DNA of 64,000 nt, taken from NCBI GenBank assembly GCA_020002185.1, contig CM034537.1:14539905-14603904 (forward strand), given 5' to 3'. Under the pieces are notes generated by a model that did not search any database, was not told the origin of the DNA, and worked only from the letters and a program-made list of their open reading frames with translations. Position numbers and translations under genes: made by a program. Within the stretch, counting starts at the first letter, position 1, and every line of letters starts with the position of its first letter. This document shows, one piece after another, positions 21,001 through 33,244 of this stretch. Origin of the DNA: Paraescarpia echinospica (Eukaryota; Annelida; Polychaeta; Sabellida; Siboglinidae).

Positions 21001-22340
21001 CCGTATGCGTTGAAGCAAAAGGTGGAGGAGGAATTGGACAGGTTGGTGCAGACGAATGTGACGGTGCGTTACTCCGATTAGGCTACCCCGATAGTCCCAG
21101 TCCTCAAAGCTGATGGCAAGGTTCGGGTGTGTGGAGACTACAAACTGACGGTGAACAGAGTGTCACATTTTGAACAGTACCCAATTCCAACGCTAGATGA
21201 CCTGTGTGAGAAGCTGGACCTGAGTCACGCCTATTCTCAACACTGGACGAGAAGTCAAAGGAGTATGTCACGGTGAATACTCACAGAGGATTGTTTTGTT
21301 ACAATCGCCTGCCGTATTGCATCAGTTCGGCACCAGCTATTTTCCAGCGGACAATGGAAAACATCTTGCAGGGTATACCACGAGTCGTTGACTGGTGCGA
21401 CAAAGACGCAACACCTTAAAACGCTTGATTTGGTATTGGGTCATCTAGAAGAAGCAGGGTTGAGGCTCAAGAGAGGAAAGTGCACATTTCTGGCAGACGA
21501 AGTAGTGTATTTGGGTCACAAGATTGACCAACATGGGTTGCATCCAGTAGAAGACAAGGTGGAGGCCATTCAGAAAGTGTCGGAATTACAATCATTCCTG
21601 GGTCTGCTGAATTATTATGGGAGATTTCTGTGCAACCTGTCGACCGTTCTAGCGCCATTGCGCATTTTGCTGTGCGAAGGACAGAAGTGGTTCTGGGGTC
21701 CACAGCAGCAGCGGAATTTCCAGAGAGCCAAAGAACTCCTCATGTCAACTAAAATGTTGACGCACTACGATCCAACCAAACCAATACTACTTCAGTCGAT
21801 GCATCGAACTACGGACTCGGCGCTGTGCTCTCGCACGTCATGGAATATGGAACCGAGCGCCCAGTGGGATTTGCATCACGGACACTTAACGCTGTAGAAA
21901 GAAATTACTCGCAGCTCCACAAGGAGGGAGCTCTATGGACCGTATTTTGTGTTCGTGACAGATCACAAGCAACTGGTGTCGCTGGTCGGTGAACTGAAGC
22001 AAGTTCCAATCACGGCATCACCCCGCATACAACGGTGGACTACCACTCTGCGTGGATACGATTACAAGATCCATTATAAGACTGGTAGAAGGCACGGCAA
22101 TGCTGACTGTCTCAGTAGGTTGCCATTACCAGTGACGGCGAAGGACGAATCGGAAGAACGCGTTTTGTTGATAGAGGAACTGGACTCATCACCAGTGAGC
22201 ACAGCGCAGATCAGTCACTGTACTGGTTGTGATCCTACGCTGGCGCATGACCGTGAGTACCTGATGCGTGGCTGGTCTGACGGAAAGGTTGACATCAAGA
22301 TGGCACCATACCATTGTAGACAAGAGTTGAGTTAAGTTTG
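21000..22340 (+). pseudogene. Ty3/gypsy reverse transcriptase and RNase H, broken
   Basis: Reverse-transcriptase blocks appear across two frames: YPIPTLDDL, LPYCISSAPAIFQRTM and, at 21388-21897, LGHKIDQHGLHP and LQSFLGLLNYYGRF. The YVDD catalytic box expected near 21390 is missing, because the sequence jumps from IPRVV to the following helix. RNase H is marked by TDHKQLVSL and RIQRWTTTLRGYDYKIHYK (21949-22150). At least three frame changes lie between 21000 and 21950. Confidence 0.88.
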
Positions 22341-22348
22341 CAAGTCGG

Positions 22349-22990
22349 TTGTGTCTTGTGGATGCCAGAGTGGTGATTCCACCACAGTGCCGACAAGAAG
22401 TGTTGCACGAGTTACACCTTGCACATCCAGGAATCAGCAGAATGATGAGTCTTGCACGCAGTTACGTATGGTGGCCAGCAATGGACACAGAACTGGAAGA
22501 AATGGTTCAGAAGTGTAAAACATGCCAACATCATAACACGTCACCACAGGCTGCTCCCCTACACCTATGGGAGTGGCCCGAAAAGCCGTGGACTCGCATC
22601 CACATAGATTATGCTGGACCATTTCTCGGCAATATGTTGCTAGTAGCAGTGGATGCTACGTCCAAGTGGATTGAAACTCATATCATGAGCTCAGCATCGA
22701 CATAAGCAATCGGTAAACTGAGGGAGATCTTCGCGCATCATGTTTGAGGCGTTCATGAGGAAGAATGGAGTTGTCCACATAACGTCCGCTCCATACCATC
22801 CTGCCTCAAATGGCTTAGCAGAAAGGGCAGTACAGACCGTGAAATTGGGCATCACCAAAACTGCGGGAGACAACGTCGAAACGAAGCTACAGATATTCTT
22901 GTTTGACTATCGTCGAACTCCCCAGTCGACAGTTGGAAAGTCACCTATGGAAGTGGTAAATCAGAGGAAGATTAGATCTAGGTATGGTTA
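22349..22990 (+). pseudogene. Ty3/gypsy integrase, broken
   Basis: The zinc-binding region includes HPGISRMMSLARSYVWWP and a CKTCQ pair. The core starts with the first Asp in HIDYAGPF and contains ASNGLAERAVQTVK with the catalytic Glu. A stop and frame change near 22704 remove the middle, including the second Asp. A degenerate C-terminal tail follows to about 23190. Confidence 0.88.
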
Positions 22991-23746
22991 GATTTCCTTC
23001 ATCCAGGCTTGCAAGGAAAGGTTCACAAGAAATAAACACAGATGAAAGAGACAAACAGCCGGAAAACACACCAGAGTGAGTTTATTCCAGGAGAGAGTGT
23101 GTATATCAAGAACTTTGGCCCAGGACTGAAATGGTGTTACTCTAGGAAGGAAGAGAGTGTCGAAGACACGTAGATCATCTCCGATCGCGTCGTGCGGATA
23201 CGGAGTCAACGATTCCTATGTATCATAGGGAACAGTTTGACACTGAGACCGCACTGCAGAACAACTGCAAACCGCCGAATCCTGTGCTACAAAACAACGA
23301 GGTGCAAGTCGTTGCATCAACACCAGATGCACCCAATGCAAGTGTATCATCACAGCCGACTGTTGTCGAGCATGACAGTTTTGTGACTGAGACTAGTGAC
23401 ACTGCTGTGTCAACACGCTCCACGGAGTTGCCGCGTGTTACTACACTCGCTAGGAAATCTGGCAGATCGCGTGTAGCACCAGCTTGACAAGCAGATTAGG
23501 TCATGAACAAAGTGAACAATTGTCGAAGGTCAATAAGAATAACGGCCGTGGTCGTACAGGGAATTTGGAGGCAGTCTACCTTTCAATTCCGTAGTTGTGG
23601 TGAATCATTAATCCGGTAATAATTATGTTTCATAGCAGGTTGGTAAAGGACATTCGTTCATAGTGACATTGGCTTAAAAGGAGTTTACGATAACAATGAA
23701 CGTTATTAGCTGTGAAGTTGTCATGTTTCGTTTTAGACTGGAGGAA

Positions 23747-23990
23747 ATGTGATAATGCCACGTTAGATCGAACTGATCGTGTAACTACGCGTCACCGGAA
23801 CTGCCAGTTCCTGCGCCTTGTATGCTGACCTGCCATGCCAATGAAGTTGTTGTTAATATTACGTAGAATGTTATCGTCTTTTTTCGGCCAATGCGTAACA
23901 GTCTTGAGCATGACTTGGGCATAGTGCAACATTAAACATAGCATTACAAATGTATGGATCAATAATTGAAACATTTACCGATATAATTAA
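23747..23990 (+). other. Possible start of a 3' LTR
   Basis: A purine-rich stretch (GGAGGAAA) is followed by TGTGATAATG, the layout expected at the 5' edge of a 3' LTR. No second copy exists upstream, so the LTR length cannot be measured. Confidence 0.4.
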
Positions 23991-24349
23991 CAAACGCGCA
24001 TGAGCGTTTGTAGCCTCAAAATTGGACGGAAGCACCCCAAATCATTGATTGGGGTAAAAAACCATTGAATCTAACTCTTTCTTTCTAAGTGTTGTCATTA
24101 AGTCACCACCACCACCTGCTTAACAAAAGGCACATTGGTCCATATCAGCGGCCCGTTCCTAAAAGAATATGTATGACAGTTTTCTTGGCACTCGTCATAA
24201 TATGTGTACCAGATTATGCAACAGTAGCTAGCTTTACTATTATAGCATAATTACTCAGACATATATTTCAAACTTCATATTCTGTCTTATTAACTATGGA
24301 CTTCTCACTAATAAATTAACAAAGATGTAATATTGTCGTGTAATAATAT

Positions 24350-24791
24350 CAAAAGCCACACCTCTCCCCTAAATATTGGGGAGCTGTTCCTATACAAAGC
24401 CCCCACCAAAATATTGAGGGGCTTAGCCCCACTCCTCCAACTCCCCTCCCCCAACCCCAACCTCCCACCCCGGTTCCGATGTCTATGTCTCACAAATAAA
24501 ACAACCAAGGAAATGTTACATAGTTAGGCATAATAACAAAATTGTGAACAAATGTTGTGTTTTCCATACCACATATATTCAACGAACTGACGAGTATGTA
24601 TGGATACAATACAACATAATCTTACAAAAAGCGAAAAATGTCAATAGATAGGGGTATGTTTTTTTTAAAAACTATCGAGGTTCCCCAGGGTTGATTTTTT
24701 TCTGGAAGTCCATGACACCCTACGGGTCATCTTAAAACAAAAATTAGCTTTTTAACCAACATGTCCGGGTCATCGTCAATATCTACTGGAC
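24350..24791 (-). repeat. Dispersed repeat, minus orientation (partner 18899-19300)
   Basis: Reverse-complement relative of 18899-19300, with its outer edge at TCTACTGGAC. See that entry for shared blocks. Confidence 0.7.
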
Positions 24792-25340
24792 TAATAATAG
24801 GTAAAACATAACCTAACAATTGCAGGAACCACGCAATGGAAAACGGCCCCTGGAAAACGGCCCCTGCATCATAGACATGGAGTAGACGCTGACACAATAA
24901 CGCTTATGTCTATTCGCATGCCAATAGCACATCAATACGAATATTATTTGACAATTCTATACTATCACGACTCGGGTATATCGATGAACGCGAACTTCAC
25001 ATTATCTCCGACCTTCGTCACTTCGAACAAACAACGAATACCTGCGAGTGCGTTGTGGTGTTTATGTAACGATACTGAGTATTTTGCAACATTTGGTAAA
25101 TATTACTATTACGACTGTCAACTACTAAGGCATCCGGTTAGGGGACGGACATTTTTGCTCGTTAAACGTAACAATAAAGAAACAATATGGCGGCCGTGTT
25201 TCAGGTCAAACATACCTATTAACATTAGGCTTCCCATCCGTACATAATTATAGACTAGTGGTGGGGCTGTTCAAACTGGCGTCATTACAAACATCAGTAT
25301 GAACACTTCGGGAATCGTCTTCTGTGGCTGTGCGTCAAAA
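24792..25340. other. Non-coding DNA, no features recognised
   Basis: No supported gene or repeat. It lies downstream of the CXorf38-like gene and may include its unseen last exon(s). Confidence 0.5.
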
Positions 25341-25361
25341 GGATGATGGATAGTTGTGCTA

Positions 25362-25482
25362 GTAGCAGCAACAGCAGCAGCAGCAGCAGCCGCAGCAGCA
25401 GCAGCAGCGGCGGAAACAACAACAGCGGCAGCAGCGGCAGCAGCAGCAGCGGTAGCAGCAGCATAAATAGAAGTAGTAGTAG

Positions 25483-25539
<57 letters not shown>

Positions 25540-25540
25540 C

Positions 25541-25578
<38 letters not shown>

Positions 25579-25610
25579 CAGTGATGGTAGTAGTAATAAT
25601 AATAGTAGCA
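25362..25610. repeat. Trinucleotide array: (CAG)n then (TAG)n
   Basis: About 90 bp of imperfect CAG/CGG units, then about 140 bp of TAG units. It sits in what would be the intron after the third CXorf38-like exon. Long Ser, Leu or Tyr frames here are artefacts of the repeat. Confidence 0.95.
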
Positions 25611-25651
25611 TGACAACTGGCAAACTACAGCTACGTTATTTGTTTGATTAC

Positions 25652-25810
25652 CTTTCTGAGCTGTCTCACAGCAGCTTTGGCCAGTGGATCATTGTTCAGT
25701 TTCAACGGGTCTGTCAAAAGTGTCACCATGGCGTCTATGCTGGCATGCATGTTAGCGTCGGTCACTTGGAAGGTTGCTGCATGAAACAGTTCATTCCTGA
25801 TGCGTTTTAT
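25652..25810 (-). CDS. CXorf38: CXorf38-like gene, exon 3 (HEPN motif)
   Basis: Minus-strand exon of 159 bp, phase 0 at both ends, with acceptor GTTTCAG and donor AAG|GTAATC. It encodes 53 residues beginning IKRIRNELFHAATF. The R-N-x3-H signature is the HEPN motif and aligns with the RNE..H of human CXorf38. In other HEPN proteins this motif forms an RNA-binding or RNase site, but for CXorf38 the activity is not known to me. The next exon, on the left, was not identified, so the C-terminus is missing. The joined three exons give 205 codons against about 319 in the human protein. Confidence 0.8.
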
Positions 25811-26496
25811 CTGAAACATAGTGATGACACATCAAAGTGAAACATTGTGTTCCTAATGTTCTGTTTATAACACTGTGTATATAGTTATTGCCCATCAAAC
25901 AGGTTTTAGCAAGTAGACTGTGTATTAATTAACAATGCGTCACACAAAAATTATACATATGACACAATGTCATGGATATTATAAAACAGAGCGTGGGTCT
26001 CCGTTTGTTTGTTTGTTTAACTATCCATTAACACAGACACGGCTTTATATAGACATAATTTTTATCTGTGCAAAGTCGGGTCACCCAGCTAGTATAGAAT
26101 ATGAGATAGCTATGAGATGCAAACCGACGGTTGGTTATTGTGTTATTGAATAAGGGCATGATATATTTATGGTTTACATTAGTAAACAACTATAAATCAT
26201 GACAATAATGATTTGTATATTTACAGCGTTAGAACAGTAATCAAAGTATCAAATGTGTTATAGATAATGATAAATGCTTACCTTTAAATGTGTCCTGTTT
26301 CACGTAGGACAACGTGCTTTCAAACTATATTGACGTGAAAGTGATTTTATTTAAGGGACAACTCTCCATAAATACATTACCCGCGTATGGGGTAATTGTG
26401 TTGCCACACCAGGCCAAATAGACAAGTAAAGGTAACTTACACATTCAAATGTGTGCTACATTACATAATGCATTTGTTTGTCACGTTGTTACTTAC

Positions 26497-26758
26497 ATCT
26501 CTGACTTTTTGTCTATTCGATATGGAGGAGTCGAATAAGTCGCACTGTAAGATCAACTTGAAGATACCGATTTGATCCGTCGTGTTTGGTCCAGTTGCAG
26601 TCGCTGGTTGTCCTTCACCCATGAATATCTTTGCTATTTCCCAGTAATTTGTCTCCCATCTTGACAGATCACAGTTGGCCCAACATGGTTTTGACCCAAC
26701 GGTCAGGTGGTTCTTCCATAGTGTTCTCCGTTGAAGACATTCGTTGCATGGATTACCT
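26497..26758 (-). CDS. CXorf38: CXorf38-like gene, exon 2
   Basis: Minus-strand exon of 262 bp. The acceptor TTTGACAG leaves one base that completes the split codon from exon 1, and the donor is GAT|GTAAGT in phase 0, fitting exon 3. The coded segment has a C-x2-C pair (PCNEC), then CWANCDLSRW and YWEIAKIFMGEG. These match the W-x-NC ... RW ... WE-x-AK-x-FM-x2-G core of CXorf38 closely. The two Cys clusters may bind zinc (inference). Phase agreement on both sides makes this a solid gene model. Confidence 0.85.
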
Positions 26759-26887
26759 CTGTCAAATTAAATTAAATGTTCCTGGATCTATCGCGACTAT
26801 GTCCTTTTTAATACAACAATGGTGAACGTAAACACAGCAGCATGATAATAACATGCAACACCTTTCTTCAGCTGGCATGACAGTAAC

Positions 26888-26888
<1 letters not shown>

Positions 26889-26934
<46 letters not shown>

Positions 26935-26967
26935 GCGCGTGTGCATGTGTGCATGTGTCCGTGTGTG

Positions 26968-26999
<32 letters not shown>

Positions 27000-27010
27000 T
27001 GTGTGTGTTA
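26889..27010. repeat. (TG)n / (CGTG)n microsatellite
   Basis: TG units pass into GTGC and CGTG units. It lies in the intron between the first and second CXorf38-like exons. Confidence 0.97.
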
Positions 27011-27089
27011 GCCATCTACATAGTAATACAATTATAAAGAAATACCGAGATGTTACTTACGATGCTGAAACATGTAATAATAATAATTA

Positions 27090-27262
27090 TAATAACAATA
27101 AGATAACTTCTATTGCGTCTAAATCTTTGGAAACCAAGCTCAGAGGCGCATAAAGACAAAAGGATTGGTCAATTTCAAAATCCATAAGCAGTATTCCAGT
27201 TGTCAACAGATGGGTCAAGGCGCTAGGGAGCTATGGTGGATAAGCAAAGTTGTAAAGACGTT
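27090..27262 (-). mobile_element. 3' end of an L2/CR1-type LINE
   Basis: This closely matches the 3' end of the longer LINE at about 54145-54310, including CTTGGAAACCAAGCTCAGAGGCGC (shared as CTTGGAAACCAAG and CTCAGAGGCGC), and ends in a TTATTA-rich tail on the minus strand. It is a severely 5'-truncated insertion in the first coding intron of the CXorf38-like gene. Confidence 0.8.
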
Positions 27263-27317
27263 CTATACATTAAGTGCGTACATCAAACAATTAGGAAGCT
27301 GAACGCTGGTGACATAC

Positions 27318-27511
27318 CTACATGTGCCGTAACACTGCGTGGGGGGGAGTGTCTGAATCAGTAGTTGATGATACGGTTCAATCGCGGTTTTACAGAAATG
27401 TCCCAAGCCCCTTGCCGTGCATTGCAGCGCCTGGCCAACTTTAACCCAGTTACAATACAGTTGGTTCTTAAACCTTTGAGTGACTCCACTCGGTGTGTTA
27501 GTTGATGCCAT
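27318..27511 (-). CDS. CXorf38: CXorf38-like gene, first coding exon
   Basis: Minus-strand exon with ATG at 27511 in a good context (GTGCCATGG) and donor TAG|GTATGT at 27317, phase 2. It encodes about 64 residues, including LYCNWVKVGQAL and a His-x2-Leu-Leu block, like the N-terminus of CXorf38. An acceptor (TTTTACAG) 11 bp before the ATG, at 27523, shows that the 5' UTR continues in another exon upstream. The frame also stays open past the donor to 27263, but phase and homology favour splicing. Confidence 0.82.
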
Positions 27512-27523
27512 GGCACAATTCCC

Positions 27524-28143
27524 TGTAAAAATAACATTATTATTATTTGAATATGATGTGTTGATTCAATCAATGTAACTAATTGCAGACATATGTGACC
27601 TGCCAGCGAAGTGGATATTAAGTCGCAAAATTTTTAATTGGAGTGTTGTACAGTTTTTGATTCCACAGATTGTGAGCTTTAAAATGAGAGATCACCTGCT
27701 CAAATATCGTCAGTAGTTTTTGATTTGTTGCAAAAATGAAAGCAGACCCTTAAAGAGCTACGTTTTGAGAAACAGGGTTATTTCGGTTCATATTAAAAAA
27801 GCAAAAAGGTACGTTCTTATATAACACAATATCCAGTCCTCAGGACTGCTCAAAGCGCTTAACACTTTACTCCCTGGCAGACCTGCCCAATCGAATACAC
27901 TCTTGACTTCTCTGGGAAGCATTCAGTCACGCTGCAATTAATGCGCGAAGACTATTCGTATACACATTTCCACCACTTTCTACGAACTTGTGCAAGGTTC
28001 GACACCGCCTCACAGGATTCGAAATCGGGTTCTCTCAGTCGAAAGTCCAGGTAAGCCGCTTATTTGTCATGACCAGTGACAGTCGTATACAATTTGTGGG
28101 TTTTCGCGTGATTAGTGATAACTGTTTTAATGAAGCGACGACT
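27524..28143. other. Non-coding DNA upstream of the CXorf38-like coding exons
   Basis: No exon or repeat was defended here. It should include 5' UTR intron sequence of the minus-strand gene. Confidence 0.5.
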
Positions 28144-29040
<897 letters not shown>

Positions 29041-29082
29041 GTAGTGTTCACTACTAATTTTATGGTTAGTAGTGAACACTAC
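29041..29082. repeat. Perfect 17-bp-arm hairpin
   Basis: GTAGTGTTCACTACTAA and its exact reverse complement are separated by TTTTATGG. The right part (ACTACTAATTTTATGGTTAG) is then repeated directly. Confidence 0.85.
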
Positions 29083-29536
29083 ACTACTAATTTTATGGTT
29101 AGGTATACCAAATTTGGTACCAGTAGAAATTATTTAACATGACTGGTAATATGGTGACCTTGCAAACCACTTATGTTGTGGTTATAAGAAGATTATATTA
29201 TGAACTTATAAAAGTTGTTTACAGAAATGTAGGTGTGAAAAAAACACTAGGGTCACACCTAGCTTATGAATAGAGTGCGTGTTTTATTAAAATTATGGTT
29301 TAATTCGTGAGAGTTGGAATGTACGATGCACATAGTGGTATCCGGCTCGATACAAGGAATCCAGTGATATTAATTATGTAAGTAGTTCACGTAAGTTAAA
29401 GATTGAATGAGCACTTATATAGCCAAACGTTTAGCTGGCAAAATCTATTTTAAACTCAGCGAGTTGAATGGATTGTTTCGAAGTGTGGTTTCGGGAGCCG
29501 GTTTTTGAAGCGACTTTAATTTGTATTAAGTGCTGT

Positions 29537-30110
29537 AATTGGTCGGACTAACTTCCGGCCATCAAGCTATATAAGGGCAGGACGGCCATTCGAGGACAGA
29601 CGACCATTTTAGCAGAAGAAAGTGTTGCACTCTCGTCTCCAGGAATTGGGCCGAAATGCGTGTCCGCCCAACGCCTGTGGTAAATACTTCTACGATTTCA
29701 ACAGTACTGATTAGTTGTGAGACGCTGCACTTCTCACGCGTTGAAGAAGACTGGGCGATAACCGTCTGCAGTTCCGTTTTGACGTGATCTTCGAATACAA
29801 GGTCACCACCGTTTCGTCTGCTAGCTGTCGTAACACAGACTCCGTAACAGACCTTCTCGACATCGCCGACGTCGTGACGTCGTTTCCATGTTGTTGCCTG
29901 ATGTTTCGCGTGGGATCGACAATGCAAATCTACCGTCTACTTTATCGCAAGGGTCGTCTGCTTTCGTCTACGTGAATTCGTTCGCCGAACGCCGAGTGAC
30001 TTTCGTCCTGACATCTCGCCGCATGCGACCGAGGCGAACGTTGACATTCGCACATCACGAGACATTGGTTACAGTTCATAGATTTTACAACGGTGTATAC
30101 CCGTCTTCAT
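29537..30110 (+). promoter_or_regulatory. Promoter-like segment with possible first exon
   Basis: An inverted CCAAT (ATTGG, 29538) and a TATATAA box (29568-29574) precede about 500 bp that are markedly GC- and CpG-richer than the surroundings. The segment ends in a consensus splice donor, CAT|GTAAGTGA, at 30111. This is the layout of a promoter plus first exon on the plus strand. No recognisable protein is encoded and the downstream exon was not found. An LTR is an alternative. Confidence 0.4.
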
Positions 30111-30424
30111 GTAAGTGACCAGCTGTTTAAATTGCCTCCCATGTAAATTCGTATTTGGAAGCATACTCGTCGAGTACAATGTATGGTGTTATAAATATAA
30201 TGTCATAGCAGAGTAACAGTTGGCCAACTATCACTGAACCGAATATGTTTATGTTGTTGTATTAAATGGGAACGCCAGTTGGCTTCTCGTACATACATAT
30301 CTGATGAACCTATAACTTGCTATGTCAAATCGGGTACCGCCAATTTATTAATTTATTAATATTTACACTCGATTTTGTGACAGATGGGTCGATTGGCTAT
30401 TCGACAAGCAGGATAACTAAAACA

Positions 30425-32730
30425 TGAATCAGTAGTTTGGGCTACAGTGGTGTACTATAAGGAATAGTGGTGTACTATAAGGAATAGTGGTGTACTGTAG
30501 GGAGTAGTGGTGTACTGTAGGGAGTAGTGGTGTACTGTAGGGAGTAGTGGTGTACTGTAAGGAGTACTGGTGTATTGTGGGGAGTACTGATGTACCATGG
30601 GCAGTACTAATGTATTATGGGGAGTACTGATGTACTATGGGGAGTACTGTGGGATACAGTGGTGTACTCCGGACTACAGTTGTGTACTATGGGGAGTACT
30701 GGTGTACTTTGGGGAATATTTATGTAATGTAGGGAGTATTTATATAATGTAGGGAGTACTGATGCAGTGTGGGGAGTACTTATGTAATGTAGGGAGTACT
30801 GATGTAGTGTGGGGAGTACTTATGTAATGTAGGGAGTACTGATGTAGTGTGGGGAGTACTTATGTAATGTAGGGAGTACTGGTGTACTGTGGGAAGTACT
30901 GATGTAGTGTGGGGAGTACTTATGTAATGTAGGGAGTACTTATGTATTGTGGGGAGTACTGATGTAGCGTGGGGAGTACTTATGTAATGTAGGGAGTACT
31001 GGTGTACTGTGGGAAGTACTGATGTAGTGTAGGGAGTACTTATTTAATGTAAGGAGTACTTATGTATTATGGGGAGTACTTATGTAGTGTGGGGAGTACA
31101 TATGTAATGTAGGGAGTACTGATGTAGTGTGGGGAGTACATATGTAGTGTGGGGAGTACTTATGTAATGTAGGGAGTACTGATGCAGTGTGGGGAGTACT
31201 TATGTAATGTAGGGAGTACTGATGTAGTGTGGGGAGTACTTATGTAATGTAGGGAGTACTGATGTAGTGTAGGGAGTTCTTATGTAATGTAGGGAGTACT
31301 TATGTATTGTGGGGAGTACTGATGTAGCGTGGGGAGTACTTATGTAATGTAGGGAGTACTTATGTATTGTGGGGAGTACTGATGTAGCGTGGGGAGTACT
31401 TATGTAATGTAGGGAGTACTGGTGTACTGTGGGAAGTACTGATGTAGTGTAGGGAGTACTTATTTAATGTAAGGAGTACTTATGTATTATGGGGAGTACT
31501 TATGTAGTGTGGGGAGTACATATGTAATGTAGGGAGTACTGATGTAGTGTGGGGAGTACATATGTAGTGTGGGGAGTACTTATGTAATGTAGGGAGTACT
31601 GATGTAGTGTGGGGAGTACTTATGTAGTGTGAGGAGTACTTATGTAATGTAGGGAGTACTGATGTATTGTGGGGAGTACTTATGTAATGTAGAGAGTACT
31701 GGTGTACTGTGGGAAGTACTTATGTAATGTAGGGAGTACTGATGTATTGTGGGGAGTACTTATGTAATGTAGGGAGTACTGGTGTAGTGTGGGGAGTACT
31801 TATGTAATGTAGGGAGTACTGGTGTAGTGTGGGGAGTACTTATGTATTGTAGGGAGTACTGATGTAGTGTGGGGAGTACTTATGTAATGTAGGGAGTACT
31901 GATGTAGTGTGGGGAGTACTTATGTAATGTAGGGAGTACTGATGTAGTGTGGGGAGTACTTATGTATTGTAGGGAGTACTGTTGTAGTGTGGGGAGTACT
32001 TATGAAATGTAGGGAGTACTGATGTAGTGTGGGGAGTACTTATGTACTGTGGGAAGTACTGATGTATTGTGGGGAGTACTTATGTAATGTAGGGTGTACT
32101 GATGTATTGTGGGGAGTACTTATGTAATGTAGGGTGTACTGATGTAGTGTGGGGAGTACTTATGTAATGTAGGGAGTACTGATGTAGTGTGGGGAGTACT
32201 TATGTATTGTAGGGAGTACTGTTGTAGTGTGGGGAGTACTTATGAAATGTAGGGAGTACTGATGTAGTGTGGGGAGTACTTATGTACTGTGGGAAGTACT
32301 GATGTATTGTGGGGAGTACTTATGTAATGTAGGGTGTACTGATGTATTGTGGGGAGTACTTATGTAATGTAGGGTGTACTGATGTAGTGTGGGGAGTACT
32401 TATGTAATGTAGGGAGTACTGATGTAGTGTGGGGAGTACTTATGTATTGTAGGGAGTACTGTTGTAGTGTGGGGAGTACTTATGAAATGTAGGGAGTACT
32501 GATGTAGTGTGGGGAGTACTTATGTACTGTGGGAAGTACTGATGTATTGTGGGGAGTACTTATGTAATGTAGGGTGTACTGATGTAGTGTGGGGAGTACT
32601 TATGTACTGTGGGAAGTACTGATGTAGTGTGGGGAGTACTTATGTACTGTGGGAAGTACTGATGTAGTGTGGGGAGTACTTATGTAATGTAGGGTGTACT
32701 GATGTAGTGTGGGGAGTATTGTACTGTTGG
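30425..32730. repeat. Minisatellite on a 20-bp monomer, with higher-order structure
   Basis: From about 30760 to 32700 the array keeps perfect 20-bp register. It alternates GATGTAGTGTGGGGAGTACT and TATGTAATGTAGGGAGTACT, so the basic unit is a 40-bp dimer. Larger units are visible: a 240-bp block repeats at 32041, 32281 and 32521, and a block near 30980-31150 recurs 420 bp later. The first 330 bp are more degenerate. Confidence 0.97.
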
Positions 32731-33244
32731 AAGCGGTGTTGTTCTGTAGAAAACAATTGTGTCCCGTGGGGAGTAATGGTGAACTGTGGGGTATTGTTGT
32801 AGTTTGGGAAGTAGTGGTGCATTGTGGGGATTAGTGGTGTACTGTGGAATGTAGTAGTGTCCCATTTGGAGTAGTCGTACGCTATGTAATGTGGTGAATG
32901 TATTATAGGGAGTAGTGGAGTAATGAGGGAAGTACTGTTGTACTATTGAGAGTTGTGGTGTACTATATGAACCAGTGACCTGTTATGATAATAGCAGTGT
33001 ACTGTGAATGACAATGGTGTATTATGATGTGTAGTAGCATGTTGTGGGGAGTAGATGTGAACTGTGGGAGGGGAATGGTGATGTACTGTGAAAGTAATGG
33101 AGTACGATGGGGCGTATTAGTATAATGTGGGGTGTAGTGATATAAAATGGGGTGTAAAGGTGTGATTTGGGAGAAGTGGATACTGCGCAATATAAGAATT
33201 TACCTTTCTTCATTTTTTTAAGTAATAGTATAATATGGGGAGTT
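32731..33244. repeat. Degenerate part of the GTACT minisatellite
   Basis: Irregular copies of GTAGTGGTGTACTGTGGGGA with indels connect the 20-bp and 58-bp arrays. Minus-strand His/Thr-rich frames here are repeat artefacts. Confidence 0.85.

Larger units (their letters stand above)
19850..23760 (+). mobile_element. Ty3/gypsy retrotransposon, mag-like, 5'-truncated and frameshifted
   Basis: The domains occur in the order of a Ty3/gypsy pol: gag C-terminus with zinc knuckles, aspartic protease, reverse transcriptase, RNase H, integrase, then a purine tract and a TGTGATAATG start that resembles a 3' LTR. The paired zinc-knuckle layout and the RNase H-integrase sequence style point to the mag lineage. 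Several frameshifts and stops break it, and no 5' LTR was found. It is a dead copy. Confidence 0.9.

Noticed and set aside
25294..25623. Poly-Leu, poly-Tyr/Cys and poly-Ser frames
   Set aside because: Translations of a trinucleotide repeat lying in an intron.
30425..32730. CRISPR-like array
   Set aside because: Repeats are contiguous without unique spacers and lie in an animal genome. It is a minisatellite.
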